Below, one piece after another: positions 46,671 to 58,508 of a stretch of DNA of 64,000 nt. How positions within the stretch are numbered: the first letter of the stretch is position 1; every line of letters starts with the position of its first letter. Under the pieces are notes generated by a model. It saw only the letters and a program-made list of their open reading frames with translations. It did not search any database and had not been told where the DNA came from. A program made the position numbers and the translations under genes. Origin of the DNA: Gigaspora rosea (taxonomy: Eukaryota > Glomeromycota > Glomeromycetes > Diversisporales > Gigasporaceae); NCBI GenBank assembly GCA_003550325.1, contig QKWP01000418.1, positions 234,371 to 298,370 on the forward strand, read 5' to 3'.

Positions 46671-47579
46671 GTGAGCTAAAATTTAATTGTTTTTCAAAAA
46701 ATAAATTAACTTATTACAATTGTGAGGTTGAGCAATTAGTAATAATTATCATTTAAATGTTGGAATTAAGATGGGTGGATTTCAGTAAGTTTGTATTCTA
46801 AATTAATACTCTGAGATTTCAGCATGGTTTGCAACAATAATTTTATAGCAGATAGAATATAATTACATATTCAGTATCTTCAAATATGTAGTGTCTGGCC
46901 ATTAAAACTATTGAGTTTATTTCTAATTCAGTAATCAGGGGCTCTTGGCTTGCAATAAACCCTTTGTAAGTTAATTCTCTAATTCTTCTCCATCATTGTT
47001 TGTTTTATAAATGGCATTTTTGTGGATATATTTTTGCTTCCCGAGATAGTTTTGATAAAACATAAAGCAATAAAAACTGATAACATTTTTATTTTATGTA
47101 GGGTAAGTTAGGATAAAAAGAAGGATAATTATGAGATTGAATTACTTTCTTTTATATGAACTTTGTATTTTTTTTTCTTTAGAATTGTTTTGGAAACAGT
47201 TTTATTCGAACAAGTTTTGGATTTTTTGTTGTAACTTAAATGATGATAATAAATAATGATAAAACAGGTTTCTAAATTTTTTTTACTCTTTTTTTTGACC
47301 GTGAGCTTTAAATGTTATTCTTTTTGCATTTATTTGAAGTAAATTAAAAATTTAAAAGTTTAAAAGGTAACTGCACATTCAGTTATGTGTGAAATTTATT
47401 TTTTTTGAAGAGTGAATTTTATGTCGAGTAATCTTGTTTTTTTGTTTAGATCAAGAATATTCTTACGATACTTTATCGTAAACATTAAGAATTATTATCC
47501 TTTTGTGGATAATAAGTAGATTAGCATTGAAATACATAATAAATGGTGTGGCAGATTTATAAGTTGGTAGAGATATAGG

Positions 47580-47754
47580 TAGTGATACAAATCGATATTT
47601 GAAATTAATCGATTAGTTGGTTAGCTGACAACTAATTGGTTGAACTTTTTAGATAGCAACTAATTGAAGTTATGACTAATTACTATTAATCAATTAGTTG
47701 TAACCAACTGAACAACTAATCGATTGAAAAAAATTTTGTCAATTTGCAGCATTA
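47580..47754. mobile_element. 175-bp hAT-like MITE with CAATTAGTTG words
   Basis: GATATAGG (47572-47579) and GATTTAGG (47755-47762) form an 8-bp duplication with one mismatch. The ends TAGTGATACAAATCG and, reversed, TAATGCTGCAAATTGAC fit the hAT type. The interior has ATTAGTTGGTT/CAACTAAT words. Same family as 37705-37997. Confidence 0.78.
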
Positions 47755-48759
47755 GATTTAGGTTTAATAGGTAATTATTTTATTATCGTAATGTATTATA
47801 ACGATTTATTTAGGATTACTTTTATATTTTATCATAGAAAGAAATATTGAAAGGAACGTAATGGTAGGAAGAACTGTAATTAGTAACTGGTAGCGATTTC
47901 ATAACTTTGTTTATTTGATTGAGTAAAAATGGATCATCAAGAGTCTTAGTCAGAGGAATTCAGGTTTAAAATGTGATACATAATTTTAATAAAAAATAGA
48001 AATTTATGAAATATCTTTTAAAATCTCTTTTATTTAATTGTTTTATTGAACATCAGATAGTTTCCTTTTACATTTGTTGATTAAGCTAGAATTTTTAAGG
48101 TCAACTTTTTATATTATGCATCTTTAGTGCGATGTAAATATTATTACATATTAAGAATGTATTTATATCTTATGATAGATTGATAAGCATTTTATAGATT
48201 GCTTCTTGGCATATAATATGGAATTGCACAAATTTGGATGTTGAAGATGTATAAATGCTTTATTTGTTCATATATATTTAAGGAATTTCTAATTAGTTGA
48301 GACGCAATCCTCAGGGAGACTTGCAAAAACTTGTAAAAAGACTTGCAGGAAAAAATCGAGGTTAGAGATCTTATTTGGAGAGTAGTGAAATTGATCGATC
48401 TATTTTTATAGTAAATGTTGAATCGAAGATTAGTAGTAAAAGCTGAAATATATAATCCAGCTTATATTTCATATTAAGGAATTGCGCATCTTTAAGTTAT
48501 GTATTATTTAAATATAAAAAATTTAAGGATCTGTATCAATAGCGATTTAAAAATGAAGAGCTTACATGTGGCAAGTTTTGATCAAGCTCGTAAAATAAAA
48601 TAAATAGGAACATATTTAGAAAGTGTGTACATGTACGTACTACTGTAATAGGGTAAAATAGGATTTCATTTTCTATTAAAATTACAGCAAAAAATTTTTT
48701 TGGGGAGAAAATTTGTATAAATAGAGCTGTTATACCAAGTGAAATGAAGTGGTGCGGTA

Positions 48760-48820
48760 AGCGCATGATTAAGCGCATGATCAAGCGCATGATCAAGAGT
48801 ATGATCAAGAGCATGATAGT
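48760..48820. repeat. 12-bp minisatellite AAGCGCATGATC, five units
   Basis: Five consecutive units 'aagcgcatgatc'/'aagagtatgatc'. It ends directly at the target site of the hAT-like element at 48831. Confidence 0.8.
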
Positions 48821-48830
48821 ACACACAACG

Positions 48831-49595
48831 TAGGGTGTCCAGGATTATGATGCGTGGATGACCAAATTATGCATGTGGCAAATTGTAAATTATGCAAATT
48901 ATGCAAGTTTTTAGCTTAAAATATGCAGCATATTATGCGCTACCACAAATTATGCAAAATATGCAAAAAATGTAACAAAATTGCGCGAATACTCGGATAT
49001 CTAATATTAGATTTTTTAAATATCTATTTAGGTTATGTTATCTTGTATATTAATTTACAGTACATTTGTATCTAGGCCGCTTAAAATTGATCAAAGAAAT
49101 TATTAAAAGTGTCGTGATTGGTCATTTTGTCCTATCTATCTAGAGTTTGTAACCGGTTTTATTTTCATACGCTAAACCGATCAACCCGGTTTTAACTAGT
49201 GAAAAATACATCGGTTCCAACTCTAACTTTTTATTCTATTTTGAGCAATTTCATTGGCCAAAAACTAGTACACTCATATTATGCGAATTATTATGCGAAA
49301 TGGTCCAAATTATGCAAATTTATGTGATGCATAATGCGTATGCGGTACAGGTCAAATATTTTTCATACGCTAAACCGATCAACTCGGTTTTAACTAGTGA
49401 AAAATACATCGGTTCCAACTCTAACTTTTTATTCTATTTTGAGCAATTTCATTGGCCAAATACTAGTACACTCATACTATGCGAATTATTATGCGAAATG
49501 GTCCAAATTATGCAAATTTATGTGACGCATAATGCGTATGCGGTACAGGTCAAATTATGCGCATATTATGTCGCATCATAATCCTGGACACCCTA
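48831..49595. mobile_element. 765-bp hAT-like element with TTATGCA words, perfect ends
   Basis: A perfect 8-bp duplication ACACAACG lies at 48823-48830 and 49596-49603. The 24-bp terminal inverted repeat starts TAGGGTGTCCAGGATTATGA and is identical at both ends. The interior has many ATGCAAATTATGC/GCATAAT words. A ~198-bp tandem duplication (about 49163-49358 and 49359-49556) holds AACCGG words flanked by TAGAGTT-like ends, perhaps an older nested hAT-like element. It looks young. Confidence 0.9.
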
Positions 49596-49638
49596 ACACA
49601 ACGCAACGGATTTCGTGAAACCAAGAGCTTCCTAATCC

Positions 49639-50281
49639 GGGGGTCGTCTAAAGTGCGTGACTTATTTGTGCGGGTGATACAAATCCAAAAAGGGAAATTA
49701 GCCAATCAGAGAACGTAAAATGTGATGATCCCGGATCAGCCCGACACGTGAGCAAAGCGAAGAAAAATACAAAAAAAAACCGTAAAAAGAGAAAATACAA
49801 GAAAACGAGTGTATAAACCTGTCTTGGTGCACTAATTAAAAATGACGGGAATGAAATTTTACATATAATAGGCATCACTCTAATCCTATAGCTTTTAACG
49901 TTAAGACCCTAACCCTACCCTAACCCTAAATTTTTAATTTCACGAACTTAGATTCCTTTTTAGGTTTGTACCACCCGCACAAATAAGTAAATCGGTCTAA
50001 AGCCATGTACCCACGTGACATTTTCGTGTAAATCAGCCAAACGGAGTCGCGAAATTTTGCTTACACGGATCAGCCCGAAGAAGTCAAAAAACAAAAAAAA
50101 ACGCAAGAACATAAAAACGAACGGCGTTCTAAACCTACCTTGGGCCATTAATAAAAAATGTCGGGAAGGTAATTTTACCTATATTGGTCCTAACCCCGAC
50201 CCTAATGCTAAACGGTCTCTGATACGAATTTTAACTAAAATTTCAAAAAATCACGTGGGTACATGGTTTTAGCCATCCCCC
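49639..50281. mobile_element. Composite inverted-repeat element (GGGGGTCGTCTAAAG)
   Basis: The outer ends GGGGGTCGTCTAAAGTGCG and, reversed, GGGGGATGGCTAAAACC are similar. Two palindromes lie inside: 49650-49690 against 49963-50002 (ACTTATTTGTGCGGGTG) and 50004-50020 against 50250-50266 (CATGTACCCACGTGA). Interstitial CCCTAACCCTA lies at 49905-49926. TAA follows the right end, but the left flank does not match cleanly (TAATCC), so the duplication is uncertain. It is more GC-rich than its surroundings. Open frames over it are strand artefacts. Confidence 0.65.
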
Positions 50282-50359
50282 TAATATTCAGAACAACGCA
50301 TGAAAATAGAAAAAAAGGCAAACAGCGTAGCACAAACATGAAAGCGTTTTTTTTTGCGT

Positions 50360-50640
50360 TAAAAATTACTTATTGTTCCACATCATTTCTGAACTGACAT
50401 GTGTTCTTTCTCGATTTTCATCTTGTATGCAGATCATGTAATAAATTACTGATAATAATTACTTATTGTTCCACATCATTTCTGAATATTGTATGCAGAT
50501 CATGTAATAAAATTACTGATAATAATCACTTATTGTTCCACATCATTTCTGAATTTAATTCTGAATGTACATGCGTTCTTTCTCGATTTTCATCGATTGT
50601 GAAATGCACAGCAACGTAATAAATTACTGATAATAATAAT
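50360..50640. repeat. Three tandem copies of a 70-110-bp unit
   Basis: Each copy contains 'ttacttattgttccacatca', 'tttctgaa' and 'gatcatgtaataaattactg' or 'gtaataaattactgataata'. Copies start near 50368, 50458 and 50527. Confidence 0.75.
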
Positions 50641-51124
50641 TACATTGATTTTTTTTTCATTAATATATATAAAGATTATTCTTTTATTGTTTCGTCATTA
50701 TTTTTTTGTATTGGCGTAACAGAAGAACTTCTAATGCCTAAACAAAATAGGAATAACTTGGGGATGCAAGTTTTTTATGTCGAAAAGATAAATTTATGTT
50801 TGTTTAAAAAAAAATTTAGTAATTATCTTCTAGACATGACACCCGACCAGATTCCTGCCGTTGCCGAAAAACAAATGTGGATGTGTTCTACGCAGAGAAT
50901 GTAAAAATTATTAATTACATTGTTAAATATATATGAATATTAGAACTATTCTTTTAATGTATGAAAAGTTAGCATTTAATATTTAGACGAGCATATAGTG
51001 ATTCATTTTTATTCGTTTTGATTTATTTATTTTTCTAATTTTTTTTACTTTATTATTATAGAGTTACTTTATTTGATTTATGCATTAATACTGTATATAT
51101 AAATCAACAATCATATAAATATCT

Positions 51125-51240
51125 TATCCGGATATAAACGTTATTCTTTTATTTGAATAGGATATAAAACCGGTTATTAAATTTTGTTAAAGGTTACAAC
51201 CTTTCGGATAAAAAGTTATCCGGGTACGAGCACTAATATA
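51125..51240. repeat. Word array TTATCCGGATATAAACG with hAT-type right end
   Basis: 'ttatccggatata', 'aggatataaaaccggtta' and 'ttatccgggtacgagcacta' words end in ..GTACGAGCACTA, which reversed is TAGTGCTCGTACCCGG, a hAT-like terminus. No left end with a matching duplication was found. A second weak array with GGTACC/GTATGG words lies at 51290-51390. Confidence 0.45.
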
Positions 51241-51407
51241 TATTACACCTGGTTAGGTTATCTATATAAATTCCTTTATCCTAAAATCTGTACCACACCG
51301 GTACCATACTAAAATACTAAAATATACCCAAACTATACAATTCTGGTCATCCGTACCATACTGATCTGTTATAATCTCCCATAGGTATGGGAAAATTACA
51401 TTATTGC

Positions 51408-51540
51408 ACGGGTCTTATGTGACAACCCGTGCTTTTTTCATTTACTTATTGGCACGGGATTGTTACGTGAGACACCGTGCAATAAGATAGTTTATTATAT
51501 GGACTAGTAGTTAGGCGCGTCCAAATGTCCGTGCCTAATT
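51408..51540. repeat. Hairpin cluster around GCACGGGT/ACCCGTGC
   Basis: GCACGGGT and ACCCGTGC (51408-51434) form a perfect 8-bp stem. A second GCACGG..CCGTGC pair (51452-51479) follows. Then comes TTAGGCGCGTCC, paired with 'gtccgtgcctaa' (51511-51538). These may be parts of a small foldback element. The rest up to 53760 is AT-rich with no supported gene. Confidence 0.5.
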
Positions 51541-53766
51541 AATTTTTTTGTTCTTATTTTTTTTTTAGATTATTTCATTAAAAGTTTTATTTAATTTTAA
51601 TTATATATATATATTTTACAATCAAAAATTGAAACCGCCTAGAAAAAAAGTTTTTTTTTTTTTACAATTAATCGTTTAATGCGCCTAACAGTTTAACTCA
51701 TTTAGTTTAATACCATTTAGCTTAAACTAACAGTATAAAGAAATTTTTGTGCAGCTAAATAATTTTAACTCTTAATGACAATCTACTTATCTATGATAAT
51801 TCTTAAATATATGGGCCAAATTGTTTCATCTCCATAGTCATTTGATATGTCAGGCAAAATGATTGTAAAATTATCAACGACGATATTGATAAATAGTTAA
51901 TTGGAATAAAAATTAAGAAAAGGTAATATGTCATCTTTTTTAATTAGAATAATTAGAGGTGAAGATAAAAATAATTTGAGTGCTGCAAAGAGAAAATGAG
52001 GTTGTGGACTTTCAAGTTTATCTTTTAAATTAATTGGCGAGTAATAGATTAAATTAAGAAACTTTACTTGCCATCATAATTGATATTTCTTTTTAGGATT
52101 GGCACAAAGTTATAGTCTGTTTCCATTTTAGGAGTTTAATAAGATCAACAGAGATTACATGATCTAAAATTAGCCAACAAAATTGGTTAAAAGTGAAAGA
52201 TGAATAAAATTTTAATACTATAGATGATGTATATTATTATTCATAGTTTACGTTTCTGATTTTAATTTCAATTATAGTTTATTTGTAATTGCCTAAAAAA
52301 ATAATCCGTTCGTTTTTAACGTTTAACCTAACTGGTTTTAATACCATTCCGAAAAGGTCAACGCCATTCAAACATCATAGCATCACCCCTGAAAAATTTT
52401 CACTATCTGGTCAAATCAAAATTTAAGTCATGTAACATAAAATCAAACAAAAACACATTCAAATCCTAACACTAACATTATTCTACCTAAGCAGAAGCAA
52501 TATTTTATGCGATTAAATGGTTTCAACCCTTAGTTATCTATGGTATATCTTGATTTTAGTATACCCATTTTTTAAATATTTTTAGCAACTTTCGGATTAT
52601 AATGAAGATAACTTGATACATCGTAAATCACATGATGATCATACCATATTGGAATTCTTGCTTTCAGGACTATTATAGTCCTAAAAGTAGTTCTTTTTCT
52701 TTTAGCAAAGATCCAATATGTAAGAATAATAACGACGGTATTAATAGATAAATGATGGATAAACGATATAATATGTACAGTAGTATGAAGACATTTATTT
52801 AGAAATAAAATAAAATAAAATAAAATTAATAGAAAAAAGTGCACAGATAAAAAATCCGAAATGAACCTGAAATGTATAGAATAATACCAAGGGAAAAAAA
52901 ATGCAACTTCAGGTGTTTTCAAGCTTATTTATTATTTATTAGATTCAACTCGTGAAAAATATGTGATATTATTGATTGTGATTACGTATCATATATGATA
53001 TTATAGAGCCTAATCTGATAAATAATAAGGGGTAAAATCGAAAGTTTGAAAACTTATCTTTATAACAAATACATATTATTTTTTTAATAATATAAGTCAG
53101 CACTCATGAATAATGAACCGGATCACAATAACTGAAATTGAATTGTACGCGTCATTAGTTGTGTTTTTGACCAAACTTTAGCACTTGTTTTATATATGTG
53201 TATTAGAATATATAAATCTTTTATATTAACTACAATTTATATTCATGTTATTTTTTATTAATAGTTTAATTAACAATTCTTGTCTATCTAGGGTAAATGA
53301 ACTTTGTTGAAATGAGCAAGATTACAATATGTTTATCACTTCTGAACTTGGTTACGTATACGATTGGTTACATAAGTACCGAAATTGACCAGTCAGAATT
53401 GAATTTTAATAATATATAGAAGTTAGATATAGATTAGTTGCAATACATTAGTTGAACTAAGTCGATCAAAGTGATGTATAATGATGGGCTTTAAATTATG
53501 CTATATCATGCGGAGAGTTCTCTTGTAAATGTTTCACGTATAAATTAAATATGAGATAATAATGACTAGTATAATTTAAACGGATAAAATTTTTGTCTCT
53601 ATGTACTGAGAAATAAAAGAAGGTATAAATATGGGCATTTATAATGGTTAGATATATCGATTTGTAATTATTCCATATCATTTATATATATTTAAAAAAA
53701 AAAAAAAAAAATTAAAATAAATTTTAAACAAAAAAATTAAAAATAAATTAAAAAATAATTATCACA
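51541..53766. other. No gene seen upstream of the alpha-galactosidase
   Basis: AT-rich and apparently unique. Short open frames on the minus strand (52572-52922, 53496-53681) have no family features. The last 70 bases before the ATG are an A-rich leader ('aaaaaaaaaaaaaaattaaa'), as often seen before AT-rich fungal genes. Confidence 0.5.
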
Positions 53767-56110
53767 ATGATAACATGGATATTAATTTTTATTATTGCCT
53801 TTACAAGATTTACCACAAGTCAGAATGGTTTAGGTTATAAAACGCCACCTATGGGATGGAATCCTTATAATGCCGTAAGTATAATCTGATTTTATAGAAA
53901 TTATTATTGATATGCTTGACTAACATTGTTAATATTTAAAGTTTATCAACGCTTACAATGAAACATTAATTAAGCAACATGCGGATATTATAGCTAATCA
54001 AGGCTATCTGGCTGTTGGTTATAGATATATAAATCTTGGTAAAATTAAATTATTAAATATGTAATCATATATTAAGTGTGTCATTTAAATATCATCTATA
54101 TATTTTTATTTATAGATGATGGCTGGCAAGCATCTGAAAGAACAAAAGATAATAAACTATCTCCTGATTCATTGAAGTTCGTATTATACGCAAATATATT
54201 TTGGTAATTATATTTGGCGAAAATATTAAACTTGTAATCTAACTTTTTTAAGGTTTCCTTCTGGAATAAAAGGTAATATACATATTGGGCATTATTTTTC
54301 TTAATATGTATATGGAAGCTATTGTTATGACAAAAAATTCTCCATCAATTAAGATCGATATATGAATATATGTTACATGTTCCAACATTAAAATTAGTTA
54401 CATTAATACAGCATAATCTAAAATATGTATTTAATTTTTTAAAGCCTTCTTTATAACTAAATAATTAACTTGAGCTATATATTTTGTTTTTTTTTGTTTG
54501 GTTTCTAGATCTTGCAGATTATATGCATAAAAACGGCTTACTTTTCGGAATTTTTTCCGATGCTGGAACTCAAACTTGTGGTGGTCATCCTGGATCACTT
54601 GGTATTTATTTATTTTATTTTTGACACTACTTAGAATGTCTCAAACATTTAATCATTTAAATAAATTATAGACTACGAAGATACAGATGCACAAACATTC
54701 GTAGACTGGGATGTTGACTATTTAAAGTATGATATTTGTGACGAGCAAAGAAGACCTGAACAAGAACTTTATCAAGTAAGTTATATAAAGAGTACTCAAG
54801 TTTTGATTGAAAAATTAATACATATTATATAATTGTTATCTAGAAAATGGGGAATGCACTAAAGAATGCAACTGCAGGAAAAAATAAGACTATTTTCTAT
54901 AACATTTGTGAATGGAGGTAAGATGAATTAGCAAAAATATTCTGGCATAACTATTATGCTTATCTAAATCTATAGAATACTAAAGATATTTTACTTTTTA
55001 TAATAGAACAAGTAATCCTTGGCTATGGGGACCTGACGCCGGCGGCAATAGGTAATTATAATATCTATTGATTTCAAAGTTTGTTACCACATTATAATAA
55101 ATTTATGTTGCAATCTAATAAATAATTATTTGTACTTAAATAAATTAATTTTAGTTGGAGAACTTCTCTTGACATTATTCCGTTCTGGCCATCGATCATA
55201 TCGATAATAGATTCACAAGTAAGGCTTACAGAATATGGAGAGTCAAGAAGAGGTTGGAATGATCCCGATATGCTTGTATTGGGTTTTGATAGAATACCCT
55301 ATGAAGAACAAGTAACACATTATGCATTTTGGGCCGCCATGAAGGCACCTTTAATACTTGGATGTGATGTAGGTTTTGTTTATTAATTTTTAATTTATAA
55401 TTATTCAATAAAAATGACAATAATTCTAAATTGTACTGCAGCTTAGAAAGGTTGATGATAAAATAAAAGCATTAATATTAAATAAAGATATAATTTCTGT
55501 AAATGTAAGTTTTTCCCTTAGAATTAGGTTCTATTCTTTGTTTCTCATTAAGAATCTTAAAAAAATTCATAATGTATCTTGGTTTATTTAATTCTGAAAA
55601 TAGCAAGATCCTCTTGGATTATCTGTATGTCAGGTTTACTATAGAACTGATAATAAATCTTCTTTTGATATTTGGACTGGACCACTTAACGATGGATATG
55701 CTGCAAGTTTGTATTGAAAACTTTTATTATTAAACTAACTATTAAATTTTAAATATTAAATATAATTATTGTGTTTTATTATTTTAGTTTTATTTAATCG
55801 TGGAATAGAACCAATAAGTATCACATTAGATTTCAAAGAACATTGCCACCTTAACGGTTCTATTGAGGTTTATGACCTTGTAAAACAACAAACTTATAGA
55901 GGCTATACAAATAAGTATGTACACACATTAAATAAATTCAATTTCTACTTTTCATATTAGATTACATTAATTGAATAAATATTTTACCCTTTTAAATAAA
56001 TAATTATTAGTTATACTGCAGTAGATATTCCAGAACATGGCGTAGAATTTATAAAACTTATTGGTGGAAATCGTATTGACGATAATCGTCCATGCCTTAA
56101 TTATTCATAA
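53767..56110 (+). CDS. Secreted GH27 alpha-galactosidase, 13 exons, 402 residues
   Basis: Exons I can place: 53767-53874, 53942-54038, 54116-54176, 54253-54272, 54509-54601, 54672-54775, 54844-54917, 55007-55051, 55155-55368, 55442-55504, 55604-55706, 55788-55914 and 56011-56110. Together they make 1209 nt, an uninterrupted frame. Residues 1-19 (MITWILIFIIAFTRFTTSQ) look like a signal peptide. Family blocks follow in order: PPMGWNPYN (28-35), YINLDDGW (65-72), FPSGIKDLADYMH (90-102), FGIFSDAGTQTCGGHPGS (108-125) and DVDYLKYDICD, with the predicted nucleophile Asp147. Next come CEW (183-185), SWRTSLD with the R-xxx-D acid/base Asp207, WNDPDML (235-241) and NQDPLG. A C-terminal beta domain ends the protein. 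Length matches fungal GH27. It should hydrolyse terminal alpha-1,6-galactose outside the cell or in the wall. Intron 3 uses a weak donor, GTTCGT (54177), but the frame requires it. No neighbour suggests a cluster. Confidence 0.95.
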
Positions 56111-56130
56111 AGTGCATAAATTTAAGTAGC

Positions 56131-56149
56131 TGCGCAACGCAGTTGCGCA
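56131..56149. repeat. GC-rich hairpin TGCGCAAC-GCA-GTTGCGCA after the GH27 stop
   Basis: A perfect 8-bp stem with a 3-nt loop, 21 bp after the stop codon and so probably inside the 3' untranslated region. The GC content is far above background. It could affect 3' processing or be a small repeat. Confidence 0.75.
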
Positions 56150-56312
56150 AATGTATACAAGAATTAAAAATCGAGCTTTAATTGAGCTGTGTTAGACCTA
56201 AGGCGCAGACATAATAACATAAATTCATCAGATTGTAATGGCTATAGCACTTTCGCCGCAACTTATTATAATTATGACAATTTATAGTACTATATCTGCA
56301 TCTTATTCAGAC

Positions 56313-57433
56313 CAGAGATGGCACCGAAACCTTTTTTTTTGGAGATTCCGAAAGTTTCGGGTTTCGGATTATAGCTTCCGAAACCTTATCCGAAACTCGA
56401 AACCTCAACCGAAACCCGAAACCTCGCCCGAAACCCGAAACTTCAACCGAAACCCCGAAACTGCCAAAACATCAATAATTTATATGATTATTCTCTCTAA
56501 AGTTGGCGCCGAAACCCTTTTGTGCCAAATCCGAAAGTTTCAGGCCTCGGATTATAACTTCCGAAGCCTTATCCGAAACTCGAAACCTCACCCGACACCC
56601 GAAACCTCACCTGAACACCAAAAATACCCAAACTTCCATATACATTTATTGCATTAATGTATTATATATCTCTTTCAAATGCGCTGATGTATGCTATTTT
56701 CTCTTCAATATACATTAATCGCATTGATGTATGTTATATATCTCCTTAAAGAATACAATAAAATTTGAATATCCAACGCTATTTGAGCCGGAATGCATGC
56801 GTGCAGTCCTTTTTGTTGTTATGATTCACAAGTATAACATGAAAGGTGTAATTCCGGAGTTTATATTCTGACAATCAAGATTGCTTTTGCAAGCATCAGT
56901 TTTTTTACTTACTACGTAAAAACTGGATACAATATCAAGTAATAATAAATAATTAGTAAGTCCATATCTACTAATGATAGAATTAATAAGTTACCGCAGA
57001 ATTAAATAAATTGTTGGTATCAAAAGTCATCAAATACTTACCGATTCATCATTGGCAATTTTTTCTATCGCCCTAGAATTTTGAAATCAGTTGTAATAAC
57101 GGTATGATATTAAAAATAAAGTTGACCAGCTTTAAAAAAACCCGAACAAACCGAGGCAGTGAAAAAAACATAATTAAAAAAATGATCTATATAATGTTAA
57201 AATTTATTCAAAAATAATTTTACATTTTGGGTTCATTAAAAATAAATCAACTTTATAATAAATTGTAAAGACTTCAATATTATATTTTTGAGTTTCGGAT
57301 TATAGGTTTGGGTTTCGGATTATAGTTTCGGGGTTTCGGAGTTTCGATATTTTTTAAAAAATCCGAAACTAGTTTCGGATTAGAACCCTTCCGAAACTAG
57401 TTTCGGGTAGGTTTTGTTTCGACGCCATGTTTG
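56313..57433. mobile_element. 1121-bp hAT-like element with CCGAAAC words
   Basis: A perfect 8-bp duplication ATTCAGAC lies at 56305-56312 and 57434-57441. The ends CAGAGATGGCACCGAAAC and, reversed, CAAACATGGCGTCGAAAC begin with the classic CA of hAT elements. CCGAAAC/GTTTCGG words fill the left subterminal zone (56325-56620) and the right one (57290-57415). The centre is AT-rich and non-coding. Open frames at 56238-56718 only read through the repeats. Confidence 0.92.
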
Positions 57434-57441
57434 ATTCAGAC

Positions 57442-58508
57442 CAAAATTTAACTCTGAGATTCTATATTAAGTTAATTCATTTTTTATAAATTAAAGTTGA
57501 TGATTGCAAAATTTGCTAACATCTGGAACCTACAGCTCTTGGTTGTAACCTTCTAATATAAAATAGTCTCGTAATAAAACCACTTGTCAAATGGCATGAA
57601 ATTTATTGATTTAATTGAAATAAACAATTATACTAAATAACATTACTTGCGCTCGTTAAGTTCCTAGTAGTATTCTATGAAGTTAAAACAAATAATGTTC
57701 TCAGTAATGTCGTACTTGAAGTTGCAACTTCAAACGCATGAAATTAAACCAGCTTAAAGTTTCCTAAAATTACTAACAAACGCATGCAAGATGATCTAAT
57801 TTAAGAATTAATTTCAGTCAGGCGACTGAAATTGCAGATGTTAACTTCAATACAGCTAAATGAAATGTCCACAACCTCAAACTTGATCATCCATAAAAAT
57901 GCTAGCGTACATCGAATATAGAAAAGCATTAGCGGATGGGGCCCAAAAAGAGAAAGCATAACAAGATTAATTTACTATGCAGACCAAATATACTTTGCAA
58001 AAATTTTATGATAATTTCTTTGGATCTTATTATAGCTCTTGCATTAAAAAAAGAAAAGACATTAACAAATGCACTTTCAGAAAACAATTTAAATCTTTAA
58101 CATAAAAACTTGAATTAGAAGGTGGCAAAGCATTAGCCGATGTATTTTGCAAAAATCCCGTCTAAGCAAACTCTACGCTAGTTATGAAATATGCGAATTG
58201 AAGAATGATAAACCAAATAATATAAGCATAGACGTGAATAAAACAAGTAAAAATAAGTATAACTTGCGCCTACAGTATTACAAACATTTTTACGATAATG
58301 TATAAAAAAGCCTCATATTGTGTATGAATATAGAAACCATGAGGAATAATCATCAACCACCACTTCACTACTCTACGTACTTTGTGCTCCGTTCCTGGTA
58401 CTTCTCCACATGACATATAATGAAATGCAAAATATGTAGGCGCATATAATTGCACAATATTCCATAAGTCGGATCATAAACAACTAAGTAATTAAATTTG
58501 ACTTTCAA
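57442..58508. other. No clear gene; single CCAGGAACGG end
   Basis: AT-rich sequence without a supported gene. One end of the CCAGGAACGG repeat family lies at 58372-58402, and a GGCCACGCAAAGTTAATT unit lies at 58541-58560. Confidence 0.5.

Noticed and set aside
48536-48826. Hydrophobic 96-codon minus frame
   Set aside because: Its N-terminus is a translated 12-bp minisatellite and the rest has no recognisable features.
49648-50272. Several open frames on both strands over the GC-richer block
   Set aside because: They overlap on opposite strands inside an inverted-repeat element and show no protein family features.
56238-56718. Pro/Glu/Thr-rich open frames
   Set aside because: They translate CCGAAAC words of the hAT-like element; codon pattern is just the word repeat.
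57900-58230. Short plus-strand frames near 57950-58220
   Set aside because: Interrupted, short and without any recognisable motif.
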